Assembly: GCA_964430755.1 (NCBI GenBank)
Contig: CAYSFT010000005.1
Span: 5,115-69,114, forward strand
Reading direction: 5' to 3'
DNA: 64,000 bases
DNA from: Flemingiibacterium sp964430755
GTDB taxonomy: Bacteria > Bacillota > Clostridia > Oscillospirales > CAG-272
A model generated the notes under the pieces. The model was given only the letters and a program-made list of their open reading frames with translations, searched no databases and was not told the DNA's origin. Positions 50,047 through 57,906 of this stretch are shown piece after piece (within the stretch, counting starts at the first letter, position 1; every line of letters begins with the position of its first letter). The position numbers and the translations under genes are program-made.

Positions 50047-51234
50047 ATGAAAATTTACGCCGTTATTTCGGAATTTAACCCGTTTCACAACGGACACAAA
50101 TATCTTATCGACACACTGAAAAAGGACGCTGACACTGCGGTTATCGCCATTATGAGCGGAAGCTTTGTCGAGCGCGGCGATGTTTCGGTCATTGATAAAT
50201 ACTCACGTGCCGAAGCCGCTGTTATGTGCGGTGTTGACCTTGTTCTTGAGCTTCCTGCACCGTGGTGCTTTGCCGGAGCGGAGTTTTTTGCGCTTGGCGG
50301 TGTTTCTGTTGCGAATAGACTCGGTATTGTCGATTCGCTCGCTTTCGGAAGTGAATCGGGTGACACTGAATCACTCATGAAGTGTGCCGATAATTTGTCG
50401 TCTGAGAAATTCAGAACCGCCCTTGAAGCAGCACGTGTATCAAGGCGTGATGTCGGAATTGCCACGCTTCGTGCGGAGATTTACAAGGAGCTTTTCGGTG
50501 AGAGCGAGCATTTCACAGGCTCGAACGATCTTTTGGCGCTTGAATATATCCGTGCACTTAAACGTCTTGACAGTGGTATTACTCCGACCGCGATAAAACG
50601 TATCGGAGAGGTGTACAACTCCGAAGAACTGACCGAAATATGCTCGGCGACCGCTATACGTCGAGTCCTTACCCCCGAAATCAGTGATTATTCTAAACGT
50701 GATATGTCGCGTTATATGCCAAAGCCGTCATATGATATTCTCGAACATGAACTGTCGGAGGGACGCATATATGCGCTTAACTGTCTTGATACAGCGGTGA
50801 TGTCACTTCTTCGCGGACGCGGTGCTGAATCGCTTTCGGGTATTATGGAAGCTTCGGGCGGCATAGAAAACCGTCTTGCTGCTCTTGCAGATGACTGCCG
50901 CACCATCGAGGAGCTTACCACGGCGGCTAAAGGCAGACACTATTCCGAATCGCGTATACGCCGTATGTTGATTGCGTCGTTGCTTGGTATCACAATGCAC
51001 GATGTTGAGACTGCACCTGAGTTTACAACGGTACTCGCCGCAAATTCACGCGGACGTGAGCTTCTTTCACTTGCAAGAAAACGTGCGACAATTGCGATTC
51101 TCTCAAAGCAGTCGTCATCAAAGGAGCTTGACGGACTTGCGGCTGAGCAGTATGCACGCTATATGAGGTCGGAAAGAGTTGCAGAGCTTTGTTGTCTTTC
51201 CGAGCCGAGACGCGAAAGCGCTGTGATGATATGA
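50047..51234 (+). CDS. tmcAL: tRNA-Met cytidine acetate ligase
   Basis: This encodes 395 residues from ATG 50047, with GGAGAG upstream. TmcAL (YlbM) makes N4-acetylcytidine at the wobble base of elongator tRNA-Met using acetate and ATP. Motifs: VISEFNPFHNGHKYLI with HxGH of nucleotidyltransferases, IMSGSFVERGDVSVIDKYSR, and LELPAPWCFAGAEFFA. Its adjacency to ackA is notable, since acetate is its substrate, but the genes are divergent. Confidence 0.92.
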   Translation: MKIYAVISEFNPFHNGHKYLIDTLKKDADTAVIAIMSGSFVERGDVSVIDKYSRAEAAVMCGVDLVLELPAPWCFAGAEFFALGGVSVANRLGIVDSLAFGSESGDTESLMKCADNLSSEKFRTALEAARVSRRDVGIATLRAEIYKELFGESEHFTGSNDLLALEYIRALKRLDSGITPTAIKRIGEVYNSEELTEICSATAIRRVLTPEISDYSKRDMSRYMPKPSYDILEHELSEGRIYALNCLDTAVMSLLRGRGAESLSGIMEASGGIENRLAALADDCRTIEELTTAAKGRHYSESRIRRMLIASLLGITMHDVETAPEFTTVLAANSRGRELLSLARKRATIAILSKQSSSKELDGLAAEQYARYMRSERVAELCCLSEPRRESAVMI

Positions 51235-51243
51235 TAATTTCTC

Positions 51244-51273
51244 TTGACAGTATATGGACAAATATGGTATAAT
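51244..51273 (+). promoter_or_regulatory. Promoter of the M20 peptidase gene
   Basis: TTGACA (51244-51249), an 18-bp spacer and TATAAT (51268-51273). Confidence 0.75.
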
Positions 51274-51308
51274 TATATCTGTGAAACTCATAAGGGTGGT
51301 GTTGATTT

Positions 51309-52457
51309 ATGAAATGTAAAGAAGTATTTGAAGCAATCGGCAGCCTGAATGAACGGTATCTTGACATATTGGAAGCCGTTTGTAATATAGAGAGTCCCAC
51401 AGACTTCAAGCGAGGCGTTGATGCTGTTGGGGAATATTTCCTTAACATGGCGAAAAGCCGCGGTTGGCATACAGAGGTTTTCGAGCAGGAGGTTTCGGGA
51501 AACGTAGTCGTTATCACGTTGAATCCCGATGCGCCCGGTGAGCCGTTATCCGTTTCGGGACATATGGACACGGTTCATCCCGTCGGTCTGTTTGGTACAC
51601 CTGCTGTGACACGCGATGAGAAAAATATGTACGGTCCCGGAGTTATGGACTGTAAGGGCGGTATTGTTGCGGCGTTTATGGCGATGGATGCACTTGAGAA
51701 ATGCGGCTTTAAGGATCGTCCCGTGAAGCTGTTCCTTCAGTCTGACGAGGAAAACAGCAGCAAATCCAGTTCTCAGGCTACAATAAACTATATTTGCGAA
51801 AGGGCAAAGGGCTCCGTGGCATTTTTGAATCTTGAAGGCATAAGCGGAAAGACGGCTGTTTTGCAGAGAAAGGGCATCTTGCGATACAGCTTCACTGTAC
51901 ACGGTAAGGCACTTCATTCATCGCGCTGTGCAGAAGGAGCGAGTGCAATCGCGGAGGCTGCCTATAAGATTATAGAATTAGAGAAAATGAAGAATCCGGA
52001 CGGACTCACCTGCAGCTGCGGCGTTATAAATGGCGGAACGGTTGCCAATACTGTACCGGAAGAATGTACATTTATTGCTGACATACGCTTTGCCACGCTT
52101 GATGAGGTCAGAGAGGTCAGGGAAAAGATTAAAGAAATCGCCGAAAACTCGACAATACCGGGATGCACCTGTGATTTCCACGAGATTAGTTACCGTCCTG
52201 CTATGGTAAAATCTGATAAGAATTACGAGCTGCTTAATAAGATGAACGATATTTTCGAGGCTAACGGTATGCCGCACCTTGAGGCACGCAGTTGTCTTAG
52301 CGGTTCGGATGCGGCTTATGTGACCGAATGTGGTATTCCTTGTGTTGACAATGTCGGAACAGAGGGGAAAAACATACATTCCCGCGATGAATATATCGAG
52401 CTCAAATCTTTGGCAGAGGCTGCAAAAAGAGTTGCCGCTGTTGCTTATTGTATTTAA
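51309..52457 (+). CDS. M20-family metallopeptidase
   Basis: This encodes 382 residues. Zinc motifs: SGHMDTVHPVG (His, Asp), GPGVMDCKGGIVAA (bridging Asp), LQSDEENSS (catalytic and metal Glu) and AFLNLEG. A dimerisation domain spans about 185-290, and SGSDAAYV and EGKNIHSRDEYIELKS supply the C-terminal His. It is closest to glutamate carboxypeptidase/CPG2-like members of M20. It probably hydrolyses peptides or N-acyl amino acids in the cytoplasm. Confidence 0.86.
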   Translation: MKCKEVFEAIGSLNERYLDILEAVCNIESPTDFKRGVDAVGEYFLNMAKSRGWHTEVFEQEVSGNVVVITLNPDAPGEPLSVSGHMDTVHPVGLFGTPAVTRDEKNMYGPGVMDCKGGIVAAFMAMDALEKCGFKDRPVKLFLQSDEENSSKSSSQATINYICERAKGSVAFLNLEGISGKTAVLQRKGILRYSFTVHGKALHSSRCAEGASAIAEAAYKIIELEKMKNPDGLTCSCGVINGGTVANTVPEECTFIADIRFATLDEVREVREKIKEIAENSTIPGCTCDFHEISYRPAMVKSDKNYELLNKMNDIFEANGMPHLEARSCLSGSDAAYVTECGIPCVDNVGTEGKNIHSRDEYIELKSLAEAAKRVAAVAYCI

Positions 52458-52492
52458 AACAATTATAATATTTTTGAAAGGATATAATCACT

Positions 52493-52984
52493 ATGAAAAA
52501 AGTTGCAGTTATCATGGGCAGTGATTCCGATCTGCCCGTAGTTAAGAAATGTATCGACCAGCTTGTTGCGTTCGGTATTCCGTATGAAGCGCACGTTATA
52601 AGCGCACACAGAACTCCCCGTCAGGCAGAGGAATTTGCTTCAAATGCGAAGGCAAACGGTTTCGGCGTAATAATCGCGGCGGCAGGTAAAGCGGCACATC
52701 TCGGCGGCGTTATCGCGGCTTACACAACGCTTCCCGTTATCGGTATTCCGATCAAGTCATCGACCATGGACGGACTCGATTCGCTTCTTTCGATGGTACA
52801 GATGCCGGGCGGTATTCCCGTTGCGACGGTTGCAATCGACGGCGCACAGAACGCAGCAATTTTAGCGGCACAGATGCTCGCGCTTTCCGATGACACACTT
52901 GCAGACAGACTTGAGCGCTTCAAGGCGGAGATGGAAGCAGGTGTTATCGCAAAGGATGCAAAGCTGCAGGCAGAGCTTAACTGA
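52493..52984 (+). CDS. purE: N5-carboxyaminoimidazole ribonucleotide mutase
   Basis: This encodes 163 residues, the small class I PurE. It moves the carboxyl group of N5-CAIR to C4. Motifs: VIMGSDSDLPVVKKCID, HVISAHRTPRQ (active-site His), AAAGKAAHLGGVIAA and QMPGGIPVATVAI. GAAAGGA lies upstream, and purN follows 8 bases later. Confidence 0.95.
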   Translation: MKKVAVIMGSDSDLPVVKKCIDQLVAFGIPYEAHVISAHRTPRQAEEFASNAKANGFGVIIAAAGKAAHLGGVIAAYTTLPVIGIPIKSSTMDGLDSLLSMVQMPGGIPVATVAIDGAQNAAILAAQMLALSDDTLADRLERFKAEMEAGVIAKDAKLQAELN

Positions 52985-52992
52985 GGTACACG

Positions 52993-53616
52993 ATGAAGAA
53001 AATAGCTGTACTTGTTTCGGGCGGCGGCACCAATCTGCAGGCGATTCTTGATGCCAGTGATTCGGGGATCATAAAAAGCGGACGCGTTGACGTGGTTGTT
53101 TCCTCAAAAGAGGGAGCATATGCGCTCGAGCGTGCGAAAAATCACGGTGTTGAGGGAATCGTTGTTCCCAAAAAGGAATATCCCGACCGTGTCGAATACA
53201 CAAAAAAGCTGATCGAGGTGCTTTCCGCACGCGGTATTGATCTTGTTGTCCTTGCAGGATTTATGATAATCCTCGATGAAGCGTTCACGCGTACCTATGA
53301 AAACCGCGTTATCAATGTTCATCCGGCACTTATACCAAGCTTCTGCGGCGACGGATTTTACGGTCTGCACGTACACGAAGCGGCACTCGCAAAGGGTGTT
53401 AAGGTCTCCGGTGCGACGGTACATTTTGTAAACGAGGTTTGCGACGGTGGTCCAATCATCGCACAAAAGGCGGTGGCAATCGAGGAGGGTGACACACCCG
53501 AAATCCTGCAGAAGCGTATCATGGAGCAGGCAGAATGGAAGATACTCCCCGAGGCTATTGAGCTTTTCTGCTCGGACAGACTGTCTGTTGAAAACGGTAT
53601 CGTTCATATTAAATAA
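52993..53616 (+). CDS. purN: Phosphoribosylglycinamide formyltransferase
   Basis: This encodes 207 residues. It transfers a formyl group from 10-formyltetrahydrofolate to GAR. Motifs: VLVSGGGTNLQAILDA, AGFMIIL, RVINVHPALIPSFCGDGFYG (active-site Asn, His) and GATVHFVNEVCDGGPI (Asp). fhs, 0.8 kb downstream, makes the folate donor. Confidence 0.94.
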   Translation: MKKIAVLVSGGGTNLQAILDASDSGIIKSGRVDVVVSSKEGAYALERAKNHGVEGIVVPKKEYPDRVEYTKKLIEVLSARGIDLVVLAGFMIILDEAFTRTYENRVINVHPALIPSFCGDGFYGLHVHEAALAKGVKVSGATVHFVNEVCDGGPIIAQKAVAIEEGDTPEILQKRIMEQAEWKILPEAIELFCSDRLSVENGIVHIK

Positions 53617-53627
53617 GCATACAAAAA

Positions 53628-53663
53628 ACGGTGCAAGCTTAAACTGCACCGTTAGTTTTTTTA
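53628..53663. terminator. Bidirectional terminator with a stop codon inside
   Basis: ACGGTGCA (53628-53635) and TGCACCGT (53645-53652) with T-runs on both sides: TAGTTTTTTT on plus and TTTTTTG on minus. The minus-strand stop (53639-53641) lies in the loop. Confidence 0.85.
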
Positions 53664-54205
53664 TGTTTGACAAACAAGAGTGTTTTGGTTGAGGAATCGT
53701 ATTTCTTTGCTCGAATGTGAATTATCAGCTCCTCAAGCGTAGCAAGTCCGGCAACAATGCAGACTGTGATACAAATTGCAACTGCCGGAGAATGCTTGAT
53801 AAAATAAGGAACAATGAAAATTGTGATTCCCGTCAGCTTATTGAGATAAGTGTGAAGCGTGGCGAACCGGCGATATTTTATTGCCGCGAGAAGATATGAA
53901 CAGATGCGCACAAAAATTATTGCGAAAACGGCTATCCAGATCTTTGATGGAAGGATATTACGCAGCGTTGGAAGAAGCTTCACGAGCATCACGGCGTAAA
54001 AGAGAAAGTCCGCAATGGTGTCGAGCACTGTTCCAAGCTCACTTGTTACATGATAACGTCTTGCTATCCAGCCGTCGATTGCATCGCTGATTCCGGCAAG
54101 GGTGTAAACAATAAAAAACGCGATGGTTAATGGCTTGATGAAAATGAGCGAAACCGATCCGCATATGCGAAATAGTGTTATTAAATTTGGTAGAATGGCT
54201 ATCAT
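53639..54205 (-). CDS. CDP-alcohol phosphatidyltransferase
   Basis: This encodes 188 residues from ATG 54205, with GAGGTGATAAA upstream. The full family signature is present: DGWIARRY, then G, D and D at the proper spacing (SELGTVLDTIAD). Several membrane helices follow. It is PgsA-like, probably forming phosphatidylglycerol phosphate or another phospholipid head group from a CDP-activated lipid, but the alcohol cannot be read. The C-terminal codons are inside the shared terminator. Confidence 0.85.
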   Translation of the reverse strand: MIAILPNLITLFRICGSVSLIFIKPLTIAFFIVYTLAGISDAIDGWIARRYHVTSELGTVLDTIADFLFYAVMLVKLLPTLRNILPSKIWIAVFAIIFVRICSYLLAAIKYRRFATLHTYLNKLTGITIFIVPYFIKHSPAVAICITVCIVAGLATLEELIIHIRAKKYDSSTKTLLFVKHKKTNGAV

Positions 54206-54236
54206 TTTATCACCTCGCCACGAATACATATGCTCC

Positions 54237-54265
54237 ATTGTATCACACTTTCTTTGCTTTTTCAA
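54237..54265 (-). promoter_or_regulatory. Promoter of the CDP-alcohol transferase gene
   Basis: On the minus strand, TTGAAA (54260-54265), a 17-bp spacer and TACAAT (54237-54242). Confidence 0.7.
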
Positions 54266-54329
54266 TAGTTTTTTACATATTTTTTATGTAAAATATAAAT
54301 TTTTCTTCATAGGAAAAACTTATAAACTA

Positions 54330-54359
54330 TTGACGAGTGTAGGTGAGTTGTGGTATAAT
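54330..54359 (+). promoter_or_regulatory. Promoter of fhs
   Basis: TTGACG (54330-54335), an 18-bp spacer and TATAAT (54354-54359). Confidence 0.7.
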
Positions 54360-54424
54360 ATACTCATTAGAATACTATTATGCCAGGCAGGAATAATGTA
54401 CCTGCCACGAAAGGAAACAAAATT

Positions 54425-56098
54425 ATGAAAACAGACATCCAAATTGCACAGGAAGCAACCATGCTCCCAATCGGGAAGATCGCCGAAAAGCTCGGAGTGA
54501 CCGAGGACGAACTCGAATACTACGGCAAGTACAAGGCGAAAATCAACGACGCTTTTATCAAGCGCACCGAGGACAAGCCTAACGGCAAGCTGATTCTCGT
54601 TACCGCTATCAATCCGACACCGGCAGGCGAAGGTAAGACAACAACTACAGTCGGTCTCGGTATGGCAATGGAGAAGATCGGCAAAAACGCAGTTATAGCA
54701 CTTCGCGAGCCCTCTCTCGGACCGGTTTTCGGCGTTAAGGGCGGCGCGGCAGGCGGCGGATATGCACAGGTCGTTCCGATGGAGGATATCAATCTCCACT
54801 TTACCGGCGACTTCCACGCAATCACTGCGGCAAACAATCTCCTTTGCGCAATACTTGACAACCATCTCCAGCAGGGTAACGAGCTCGGTATTGACCCGAG
54901 ACGCGTTGTTGTCATCCGCTGCACCGACACAAATGACCGTGCGCTTCGCAACTGCGTGATCGGTATGGGCGGTAAGCTCTCCGGCGTTGTACGTGAGGAT
55001 CACTTCCAGATCACCGTTGCTTCCGAGGTTATGGCTATCCTTTGCCTTGCAGAGTCCATTTCCGACCTCAAGAAGCGTCTTGGTAACATTCTCGTTGCAT
55101 ACAAATATGACGGCTCTCCCGTATACGCTCGTGATATCAAGGCTGAGGGCTCGATGACCGCACTGCTTAAGGACGCTATCAAGCCGAACCTCGTTCAGAC
55201 GCTTGAGAATACTCCCGCTATCATTCACGGCGGCCCGTTTGCAAACATCGCACACGGCTGTAACTCGGTGCGTGCGACAAAGCTTGCTCTCAAGCTCGCT
55301 GACTACTGCATCACAGAGGCAGGCTTCGGTGCTGACCTTGGTGCGGAGAAGTTCCTTGACATCAAGTGCCGTAAGGCAGGACTCACACCGAGCGCGATAG
55401 TTCTCGTTGCAACTGTTCGTGCGCTTAAATACAACGGCGGCGTACCCAAGACCGAGCTCAAGAATGAAAATCTCGCGGCTCTCGAAAAGGGTATCGTTAA
55501 CCTCGAAGCGCACATCGACAACTTGACAAAGTACGGTGTGCCCGTAGTTGTTGCGCTCAACCGTTTTGACACCGACACCGATGCAGAGCTTGATTTCATC
55601 CGCAAGGCTTGTGAAGCAAGAGGCGCAGAGCTTGCACTTTCCGAGGTGTTCGCTAAGGGCGGAGACGGCGGGGTTGAGCTTGCCAATAAGGTCGTTGCGG
55701 CTTGCGAAAAGGCATCAAACTTCAAGGTGCTCTATCCCGATGAAATGTCGATCAAAGACAAGATTGCGACCGTTGCACGCGAAATTTACGGCGCTGACAA
55801 TGTAGTTTATGAGGCAGGCGCAGAAAAGCAGCTTTCGGAAATCCTCGCACTTGATGAAAAGTATGCGCGTTTCCCGGTATGTATGGCAAAGACACAGTAT
55901 TCGCTTTCAGATGATCCTGCAAAGCTCGGTCGTCCGAAGGGATTCACGCTGACTGTACGTGAGGTAAGACTTTCGGCAGGTGCAGAATTTATTGTTGCGC
56001 TCACCGGAACAATACTCACAATGCCAGGTCTTCCCAAAACTCCTGCGGCATATAATATTGACGTTGATGACGACGGAAAGATCACCGGTCTGTTTTAA
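54425..56098 (+). CDS. fhs: Formate-tetrahydrofolate ligase
   Basis: This encodes 557 residues, the standard size. It makes 10-formyltetrahydrofolate from formate, THF and ATP. Motifs: INPTPAGEGKTTTTVGLGMA (ATP site), REPSLGPVFGVKGGAAGGGY and ALNRFDTDTDAE. AAAGGA lies 9 bases before the ATG. It supplies PurN with its cofactor. Its stop overlaps tsaE (TAATG). Confidence 0.96.
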   Translation: MKTDIQIAQEATMLPIGKIAEKLGVTEDELEYYGKYKAKINDAFIKRTEDKPNGKLILVTAINPTPAGEGKTTTTVGLGMAMEKIGKNAVIALREPSLGPVFGVKGGAAGGGYAQVVPMEDINLHFTGDFHAITAANNLLCAILDNHLQQGNELGIDPRRVVVIRCTDTNDRALRNCVIGMGGKLSGVVREDHFQITVASEVMAILCLAESISDLKKRLGNILVAYKYDGSPVYARDIKAEGSMTALLKDAIKPNLVQTLENTPAIIHGGPFANIAHGCNSVRATKLALKLADYCITEAGFGADLGAEKFLDIKCRKAGLTPSAIVLVATVRALKYNGGVPKTELKNENLAALEKGIVNLEAHIDNLTKYGVPVVVALNRFDTDTDAELDFIRKACEARGAELALSEVFAKGGDGGVELANKVVAACEKASNFKVLYPDEMSIKDKIATVAREIYGADNVVYEAGAEKQLSEILALDEKYARFPVCMAKTQYSLSDDPAKLGRPKGFTLTVREVRLSAGAEFIVALTGTILTMPGLPKTPAAYNIDVDDDGKITGLF

Positions 56099-56529
56099 TG
56101 AAAATTATTGAAAAAATAACTCACTGCGCCGATGAAACAGAAATTGTCGGCGCAGAAATTGCGAAATTTGTTCTCGAAAAAAATGAGAGCTTTGTGACAC
56201 TTTACGGCGATCTCGGCGCAGGTAAAACCGCTTTCACACGTGGGTTTGCTTCGGTGATCGTTCCCGATGCCGATGTCTGCTCGCCGACGTATACCATCGT
56301 TAACGAATATGAGGGCACTCCGTCGCTGTTTCATTTCGATATGTACCGCATTGAAGATGAGGATGCTCTCGATTCGATCGGATTTTACGATTATTTCGGA
56401 CGCGGTATAATTATTACCGAATGGAGCGAAAATATTCCGTTTGCGCTTCCCGAAAGATATGTTCGTGTCACCATTGAAAAGCTCGGCGATGACGAAAGAA
56501 AAATAACTGCGGAGATTTGTGGTAATTAA
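56098..56529 (+). CDS. tsaE: tRNA threonylcarbamoyladenosine biosynthesis ATPase
   Basis: This encodes 143 residues. P-loop LYGDLGAGKTAFTRGFA, then CSPTYTIVNEYEG, HFDMYRIED and IIITEWSENI, all typical of TsaE. It powers t6A37 synthesis on ANN-reading tRNAs with TsaB and TsaD. It overlaps fhs by one base; tsaB follows. Confidence 0.95.
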   Translation: MKIIEKITHCADETEIVGAEIAKFVLEKNESFVTLYGDLGAGKTAFTRGFASVIVPDADVCSPTYTIVNEYEGTPSLFHFDMYRIEDEDALDSIGFYDYFGRGIIITEWSENIPFALPERYVRVTIEKLGDDERKITAEICGN

Positions 56530-56530
56530 A

Positions 56531-57229
56531 ATGTTGATCTTAGCAATTGATACAAGCGCAAATACGGCGACGTGTGCGCTTCTTCGTGACGGACGTATGC
56601 TCGCGCTTTACACCGAAAACGGTCTGCTGACGCACAGCGAAACCATGCTTCCGATGATTGAAAATATGCTTGCGAAAGCGGCTGTGAAGATTGGTGACAT
56701 TGATGCTTTTGCTGTTTCGGAGGGCCCCGGGTCGTTCACCGGTGTGCGAATTGGTGTGTCACTTATAAAGGGACTTGCTTTTAATACCGGAAAGCCGTGT
56801 GTCGGCGTGTCAACTCTTGCGGCACTTGCTAAAAATCTTGACGGATATGACGGATATGTCGTCCCCGTTATGGATGCTCGCAGAAATCAGGTTTATACGG
56901 CTATATTCAAGGACGGTGAGCGTTTAGTGCAGGATATGCTTCTGCCGCTTGACGAGCTGAAAGCACGGCTTATCGAAATGGGCGCACTGAATATCCGTCT
57001 TTGCGGTGACGGTTACGATCTCGCACGCGGATATTTTGCGGAAAGCGAGATCACAGTGACCGATACGTCGCCGCTGCTCATACCGCAGAATGCACTTTCT
57101 GTGGCTCTTATCGCGGATGAACTCCTTTCGCGTGATGAATCAAAGACAGACAGAGAGCTCTCGGCGCATTATCTTCGTGCATCGCAGGCTGAGCGTGAAC
57201 TTAAAGAAAAGCTCGGCGCGGTTAAATAA
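56531..57229 (+). CDS. tsaB: tRNA threonylcarbamoyladenosine biosynthesis protein TsaB
   Basis: This encodes 232 residues. The ASKHA-fold start is LILAIDTSANTATCALLRDG; SEGPGSFTGVRIGVSLIKGL is the family signature. It scaffolds the TsaBDE complex. The ATG is 1 base after the tsaE stop, without a strong ribosome site, suggesting coupling. rimI and tsaD, often next, are absent. Confidence 0.94.
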   Translation: MLILAIDTSANTATCALLRDGRMLALYTENGLLTHSETMLPMIENMLAKAAVKIGDIDAFAVSEGPGSFTGVRIGVSLIKGLAFNTGKPCVGVSTLAALAKNLDGYDGYVVPVMDARRNQVYTAIFKDGERLVQDMLLPLDELKARLIEMGALNIRLCGDGYDLARGYFAESEITVTDTSPLLIPQNALSVALIADELLSRDESKTDRELSAHYLRASQAERELKEKLGAVK

Positions 57230-57258
57230 CTTACAATAATATTTTAAGGAGAAAGAAC

Positions 57259-57717
57259 ATGGAAAAAATTCTTGCTATCGCCTGTGATCACGGCGGTTAC
57301 GAACTGAAAAACGAAATTATCGAGCATCTTAAGAAGCAGGGAATCGCTTATAAGGATTTCGGCTCTTATTCGACCGAAAGCGTTAACTATCCCGATTATG
57401 CAAAGTTACTCTGTCAGGCAATACAGTCCGGCGAATGTTACCGCGGAATCCTCGTTTGCGGTACAGGTATTGGTATGTCTATGGCGGCAAACAAGCATCG
57501 CGGTATACGTGCGGCGTGTGCTTCAGATGCTTTTTCTGTGAAGTTCACACGTATGCACAATGATGCGAATGTGCTTTGTCTTGGCGGACGTGTTGTTGGT
57601 ACAGGACTCGGCCTCGAGCTTTGCGATATTTTCATCAACACCGAGTTTGAAGGCGGACGTCATCAGGCACGTGTTGACATGATTGCCGAGATTGAAAAGA
57701 GCGAAGCTGCTAAATAA
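57259..57717 (+). CDS. rpiB: Ribose-5-phosphate isomerase B
   Basis: This encodes 152 residues. It interconverts ribose-5-phosphate and ribulose-5-phosphate. Motifs: IACDHGGYELKN (Asp/His), DFGSYSTESVNYPDYA, ILVCGTGIGMSMAANK (catalytic Cys) and RMHNDANVLCLGGRVVG. AAGGAGA precedes the ATG. RpiB is normal for Clostridia, which lack RpiA. Confidence 0.94.
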   Translation: MEKILAIACDHGGYELKNEIIEHLKKQGIAYKDFGSYSTESVNYPDYAKLLCQAIQSGECYRGILVCGTGIGMSMAANKHRGIRAACASDAFSVKFTRMHNDANVLCLGGRVVGTGLGLELCDIFINTEFEGGRHQARVDMIAEIEKSEAAK

Positions 57718-57726
57718 GTAACATTA

Positions 57727-57756
57727 CAGTCCTTCAAAACGAGGGGCTGTTTCTTT
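57727..57756 (+). terminator. Terminator of the fhs-rpiB group
   Basis: CAGTCCTT (57727-57734) and AGGGGCTG (57742-57749) with G-U pairs, then TTTCTTT. Confidence 0.65.
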
Positions 57757-57847
57757 GATAGTTATCCAATCACATGACCGCGTGATACGGTATATTAACT
57801 ACTTGCGAATAAAAGTGAAAAATATTGTTAAATAATGAATAGTACAC

Positions 57848-57876
57848 TTGAAAAAGGCTTATATATCAGATATAAT
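57848..57876 (+). promoter_or_regulatory. Promoter of the Ca2+-type ATPase gene
   Basis: TTGAAA (57848-57853), a 17-bp spacer and TATAAT (57871-57876). Confidence 0.75.
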
Positions 57877-57906
57877 AATCTTATCAAAATTTAAGGAGGA
57901 CTTCAA

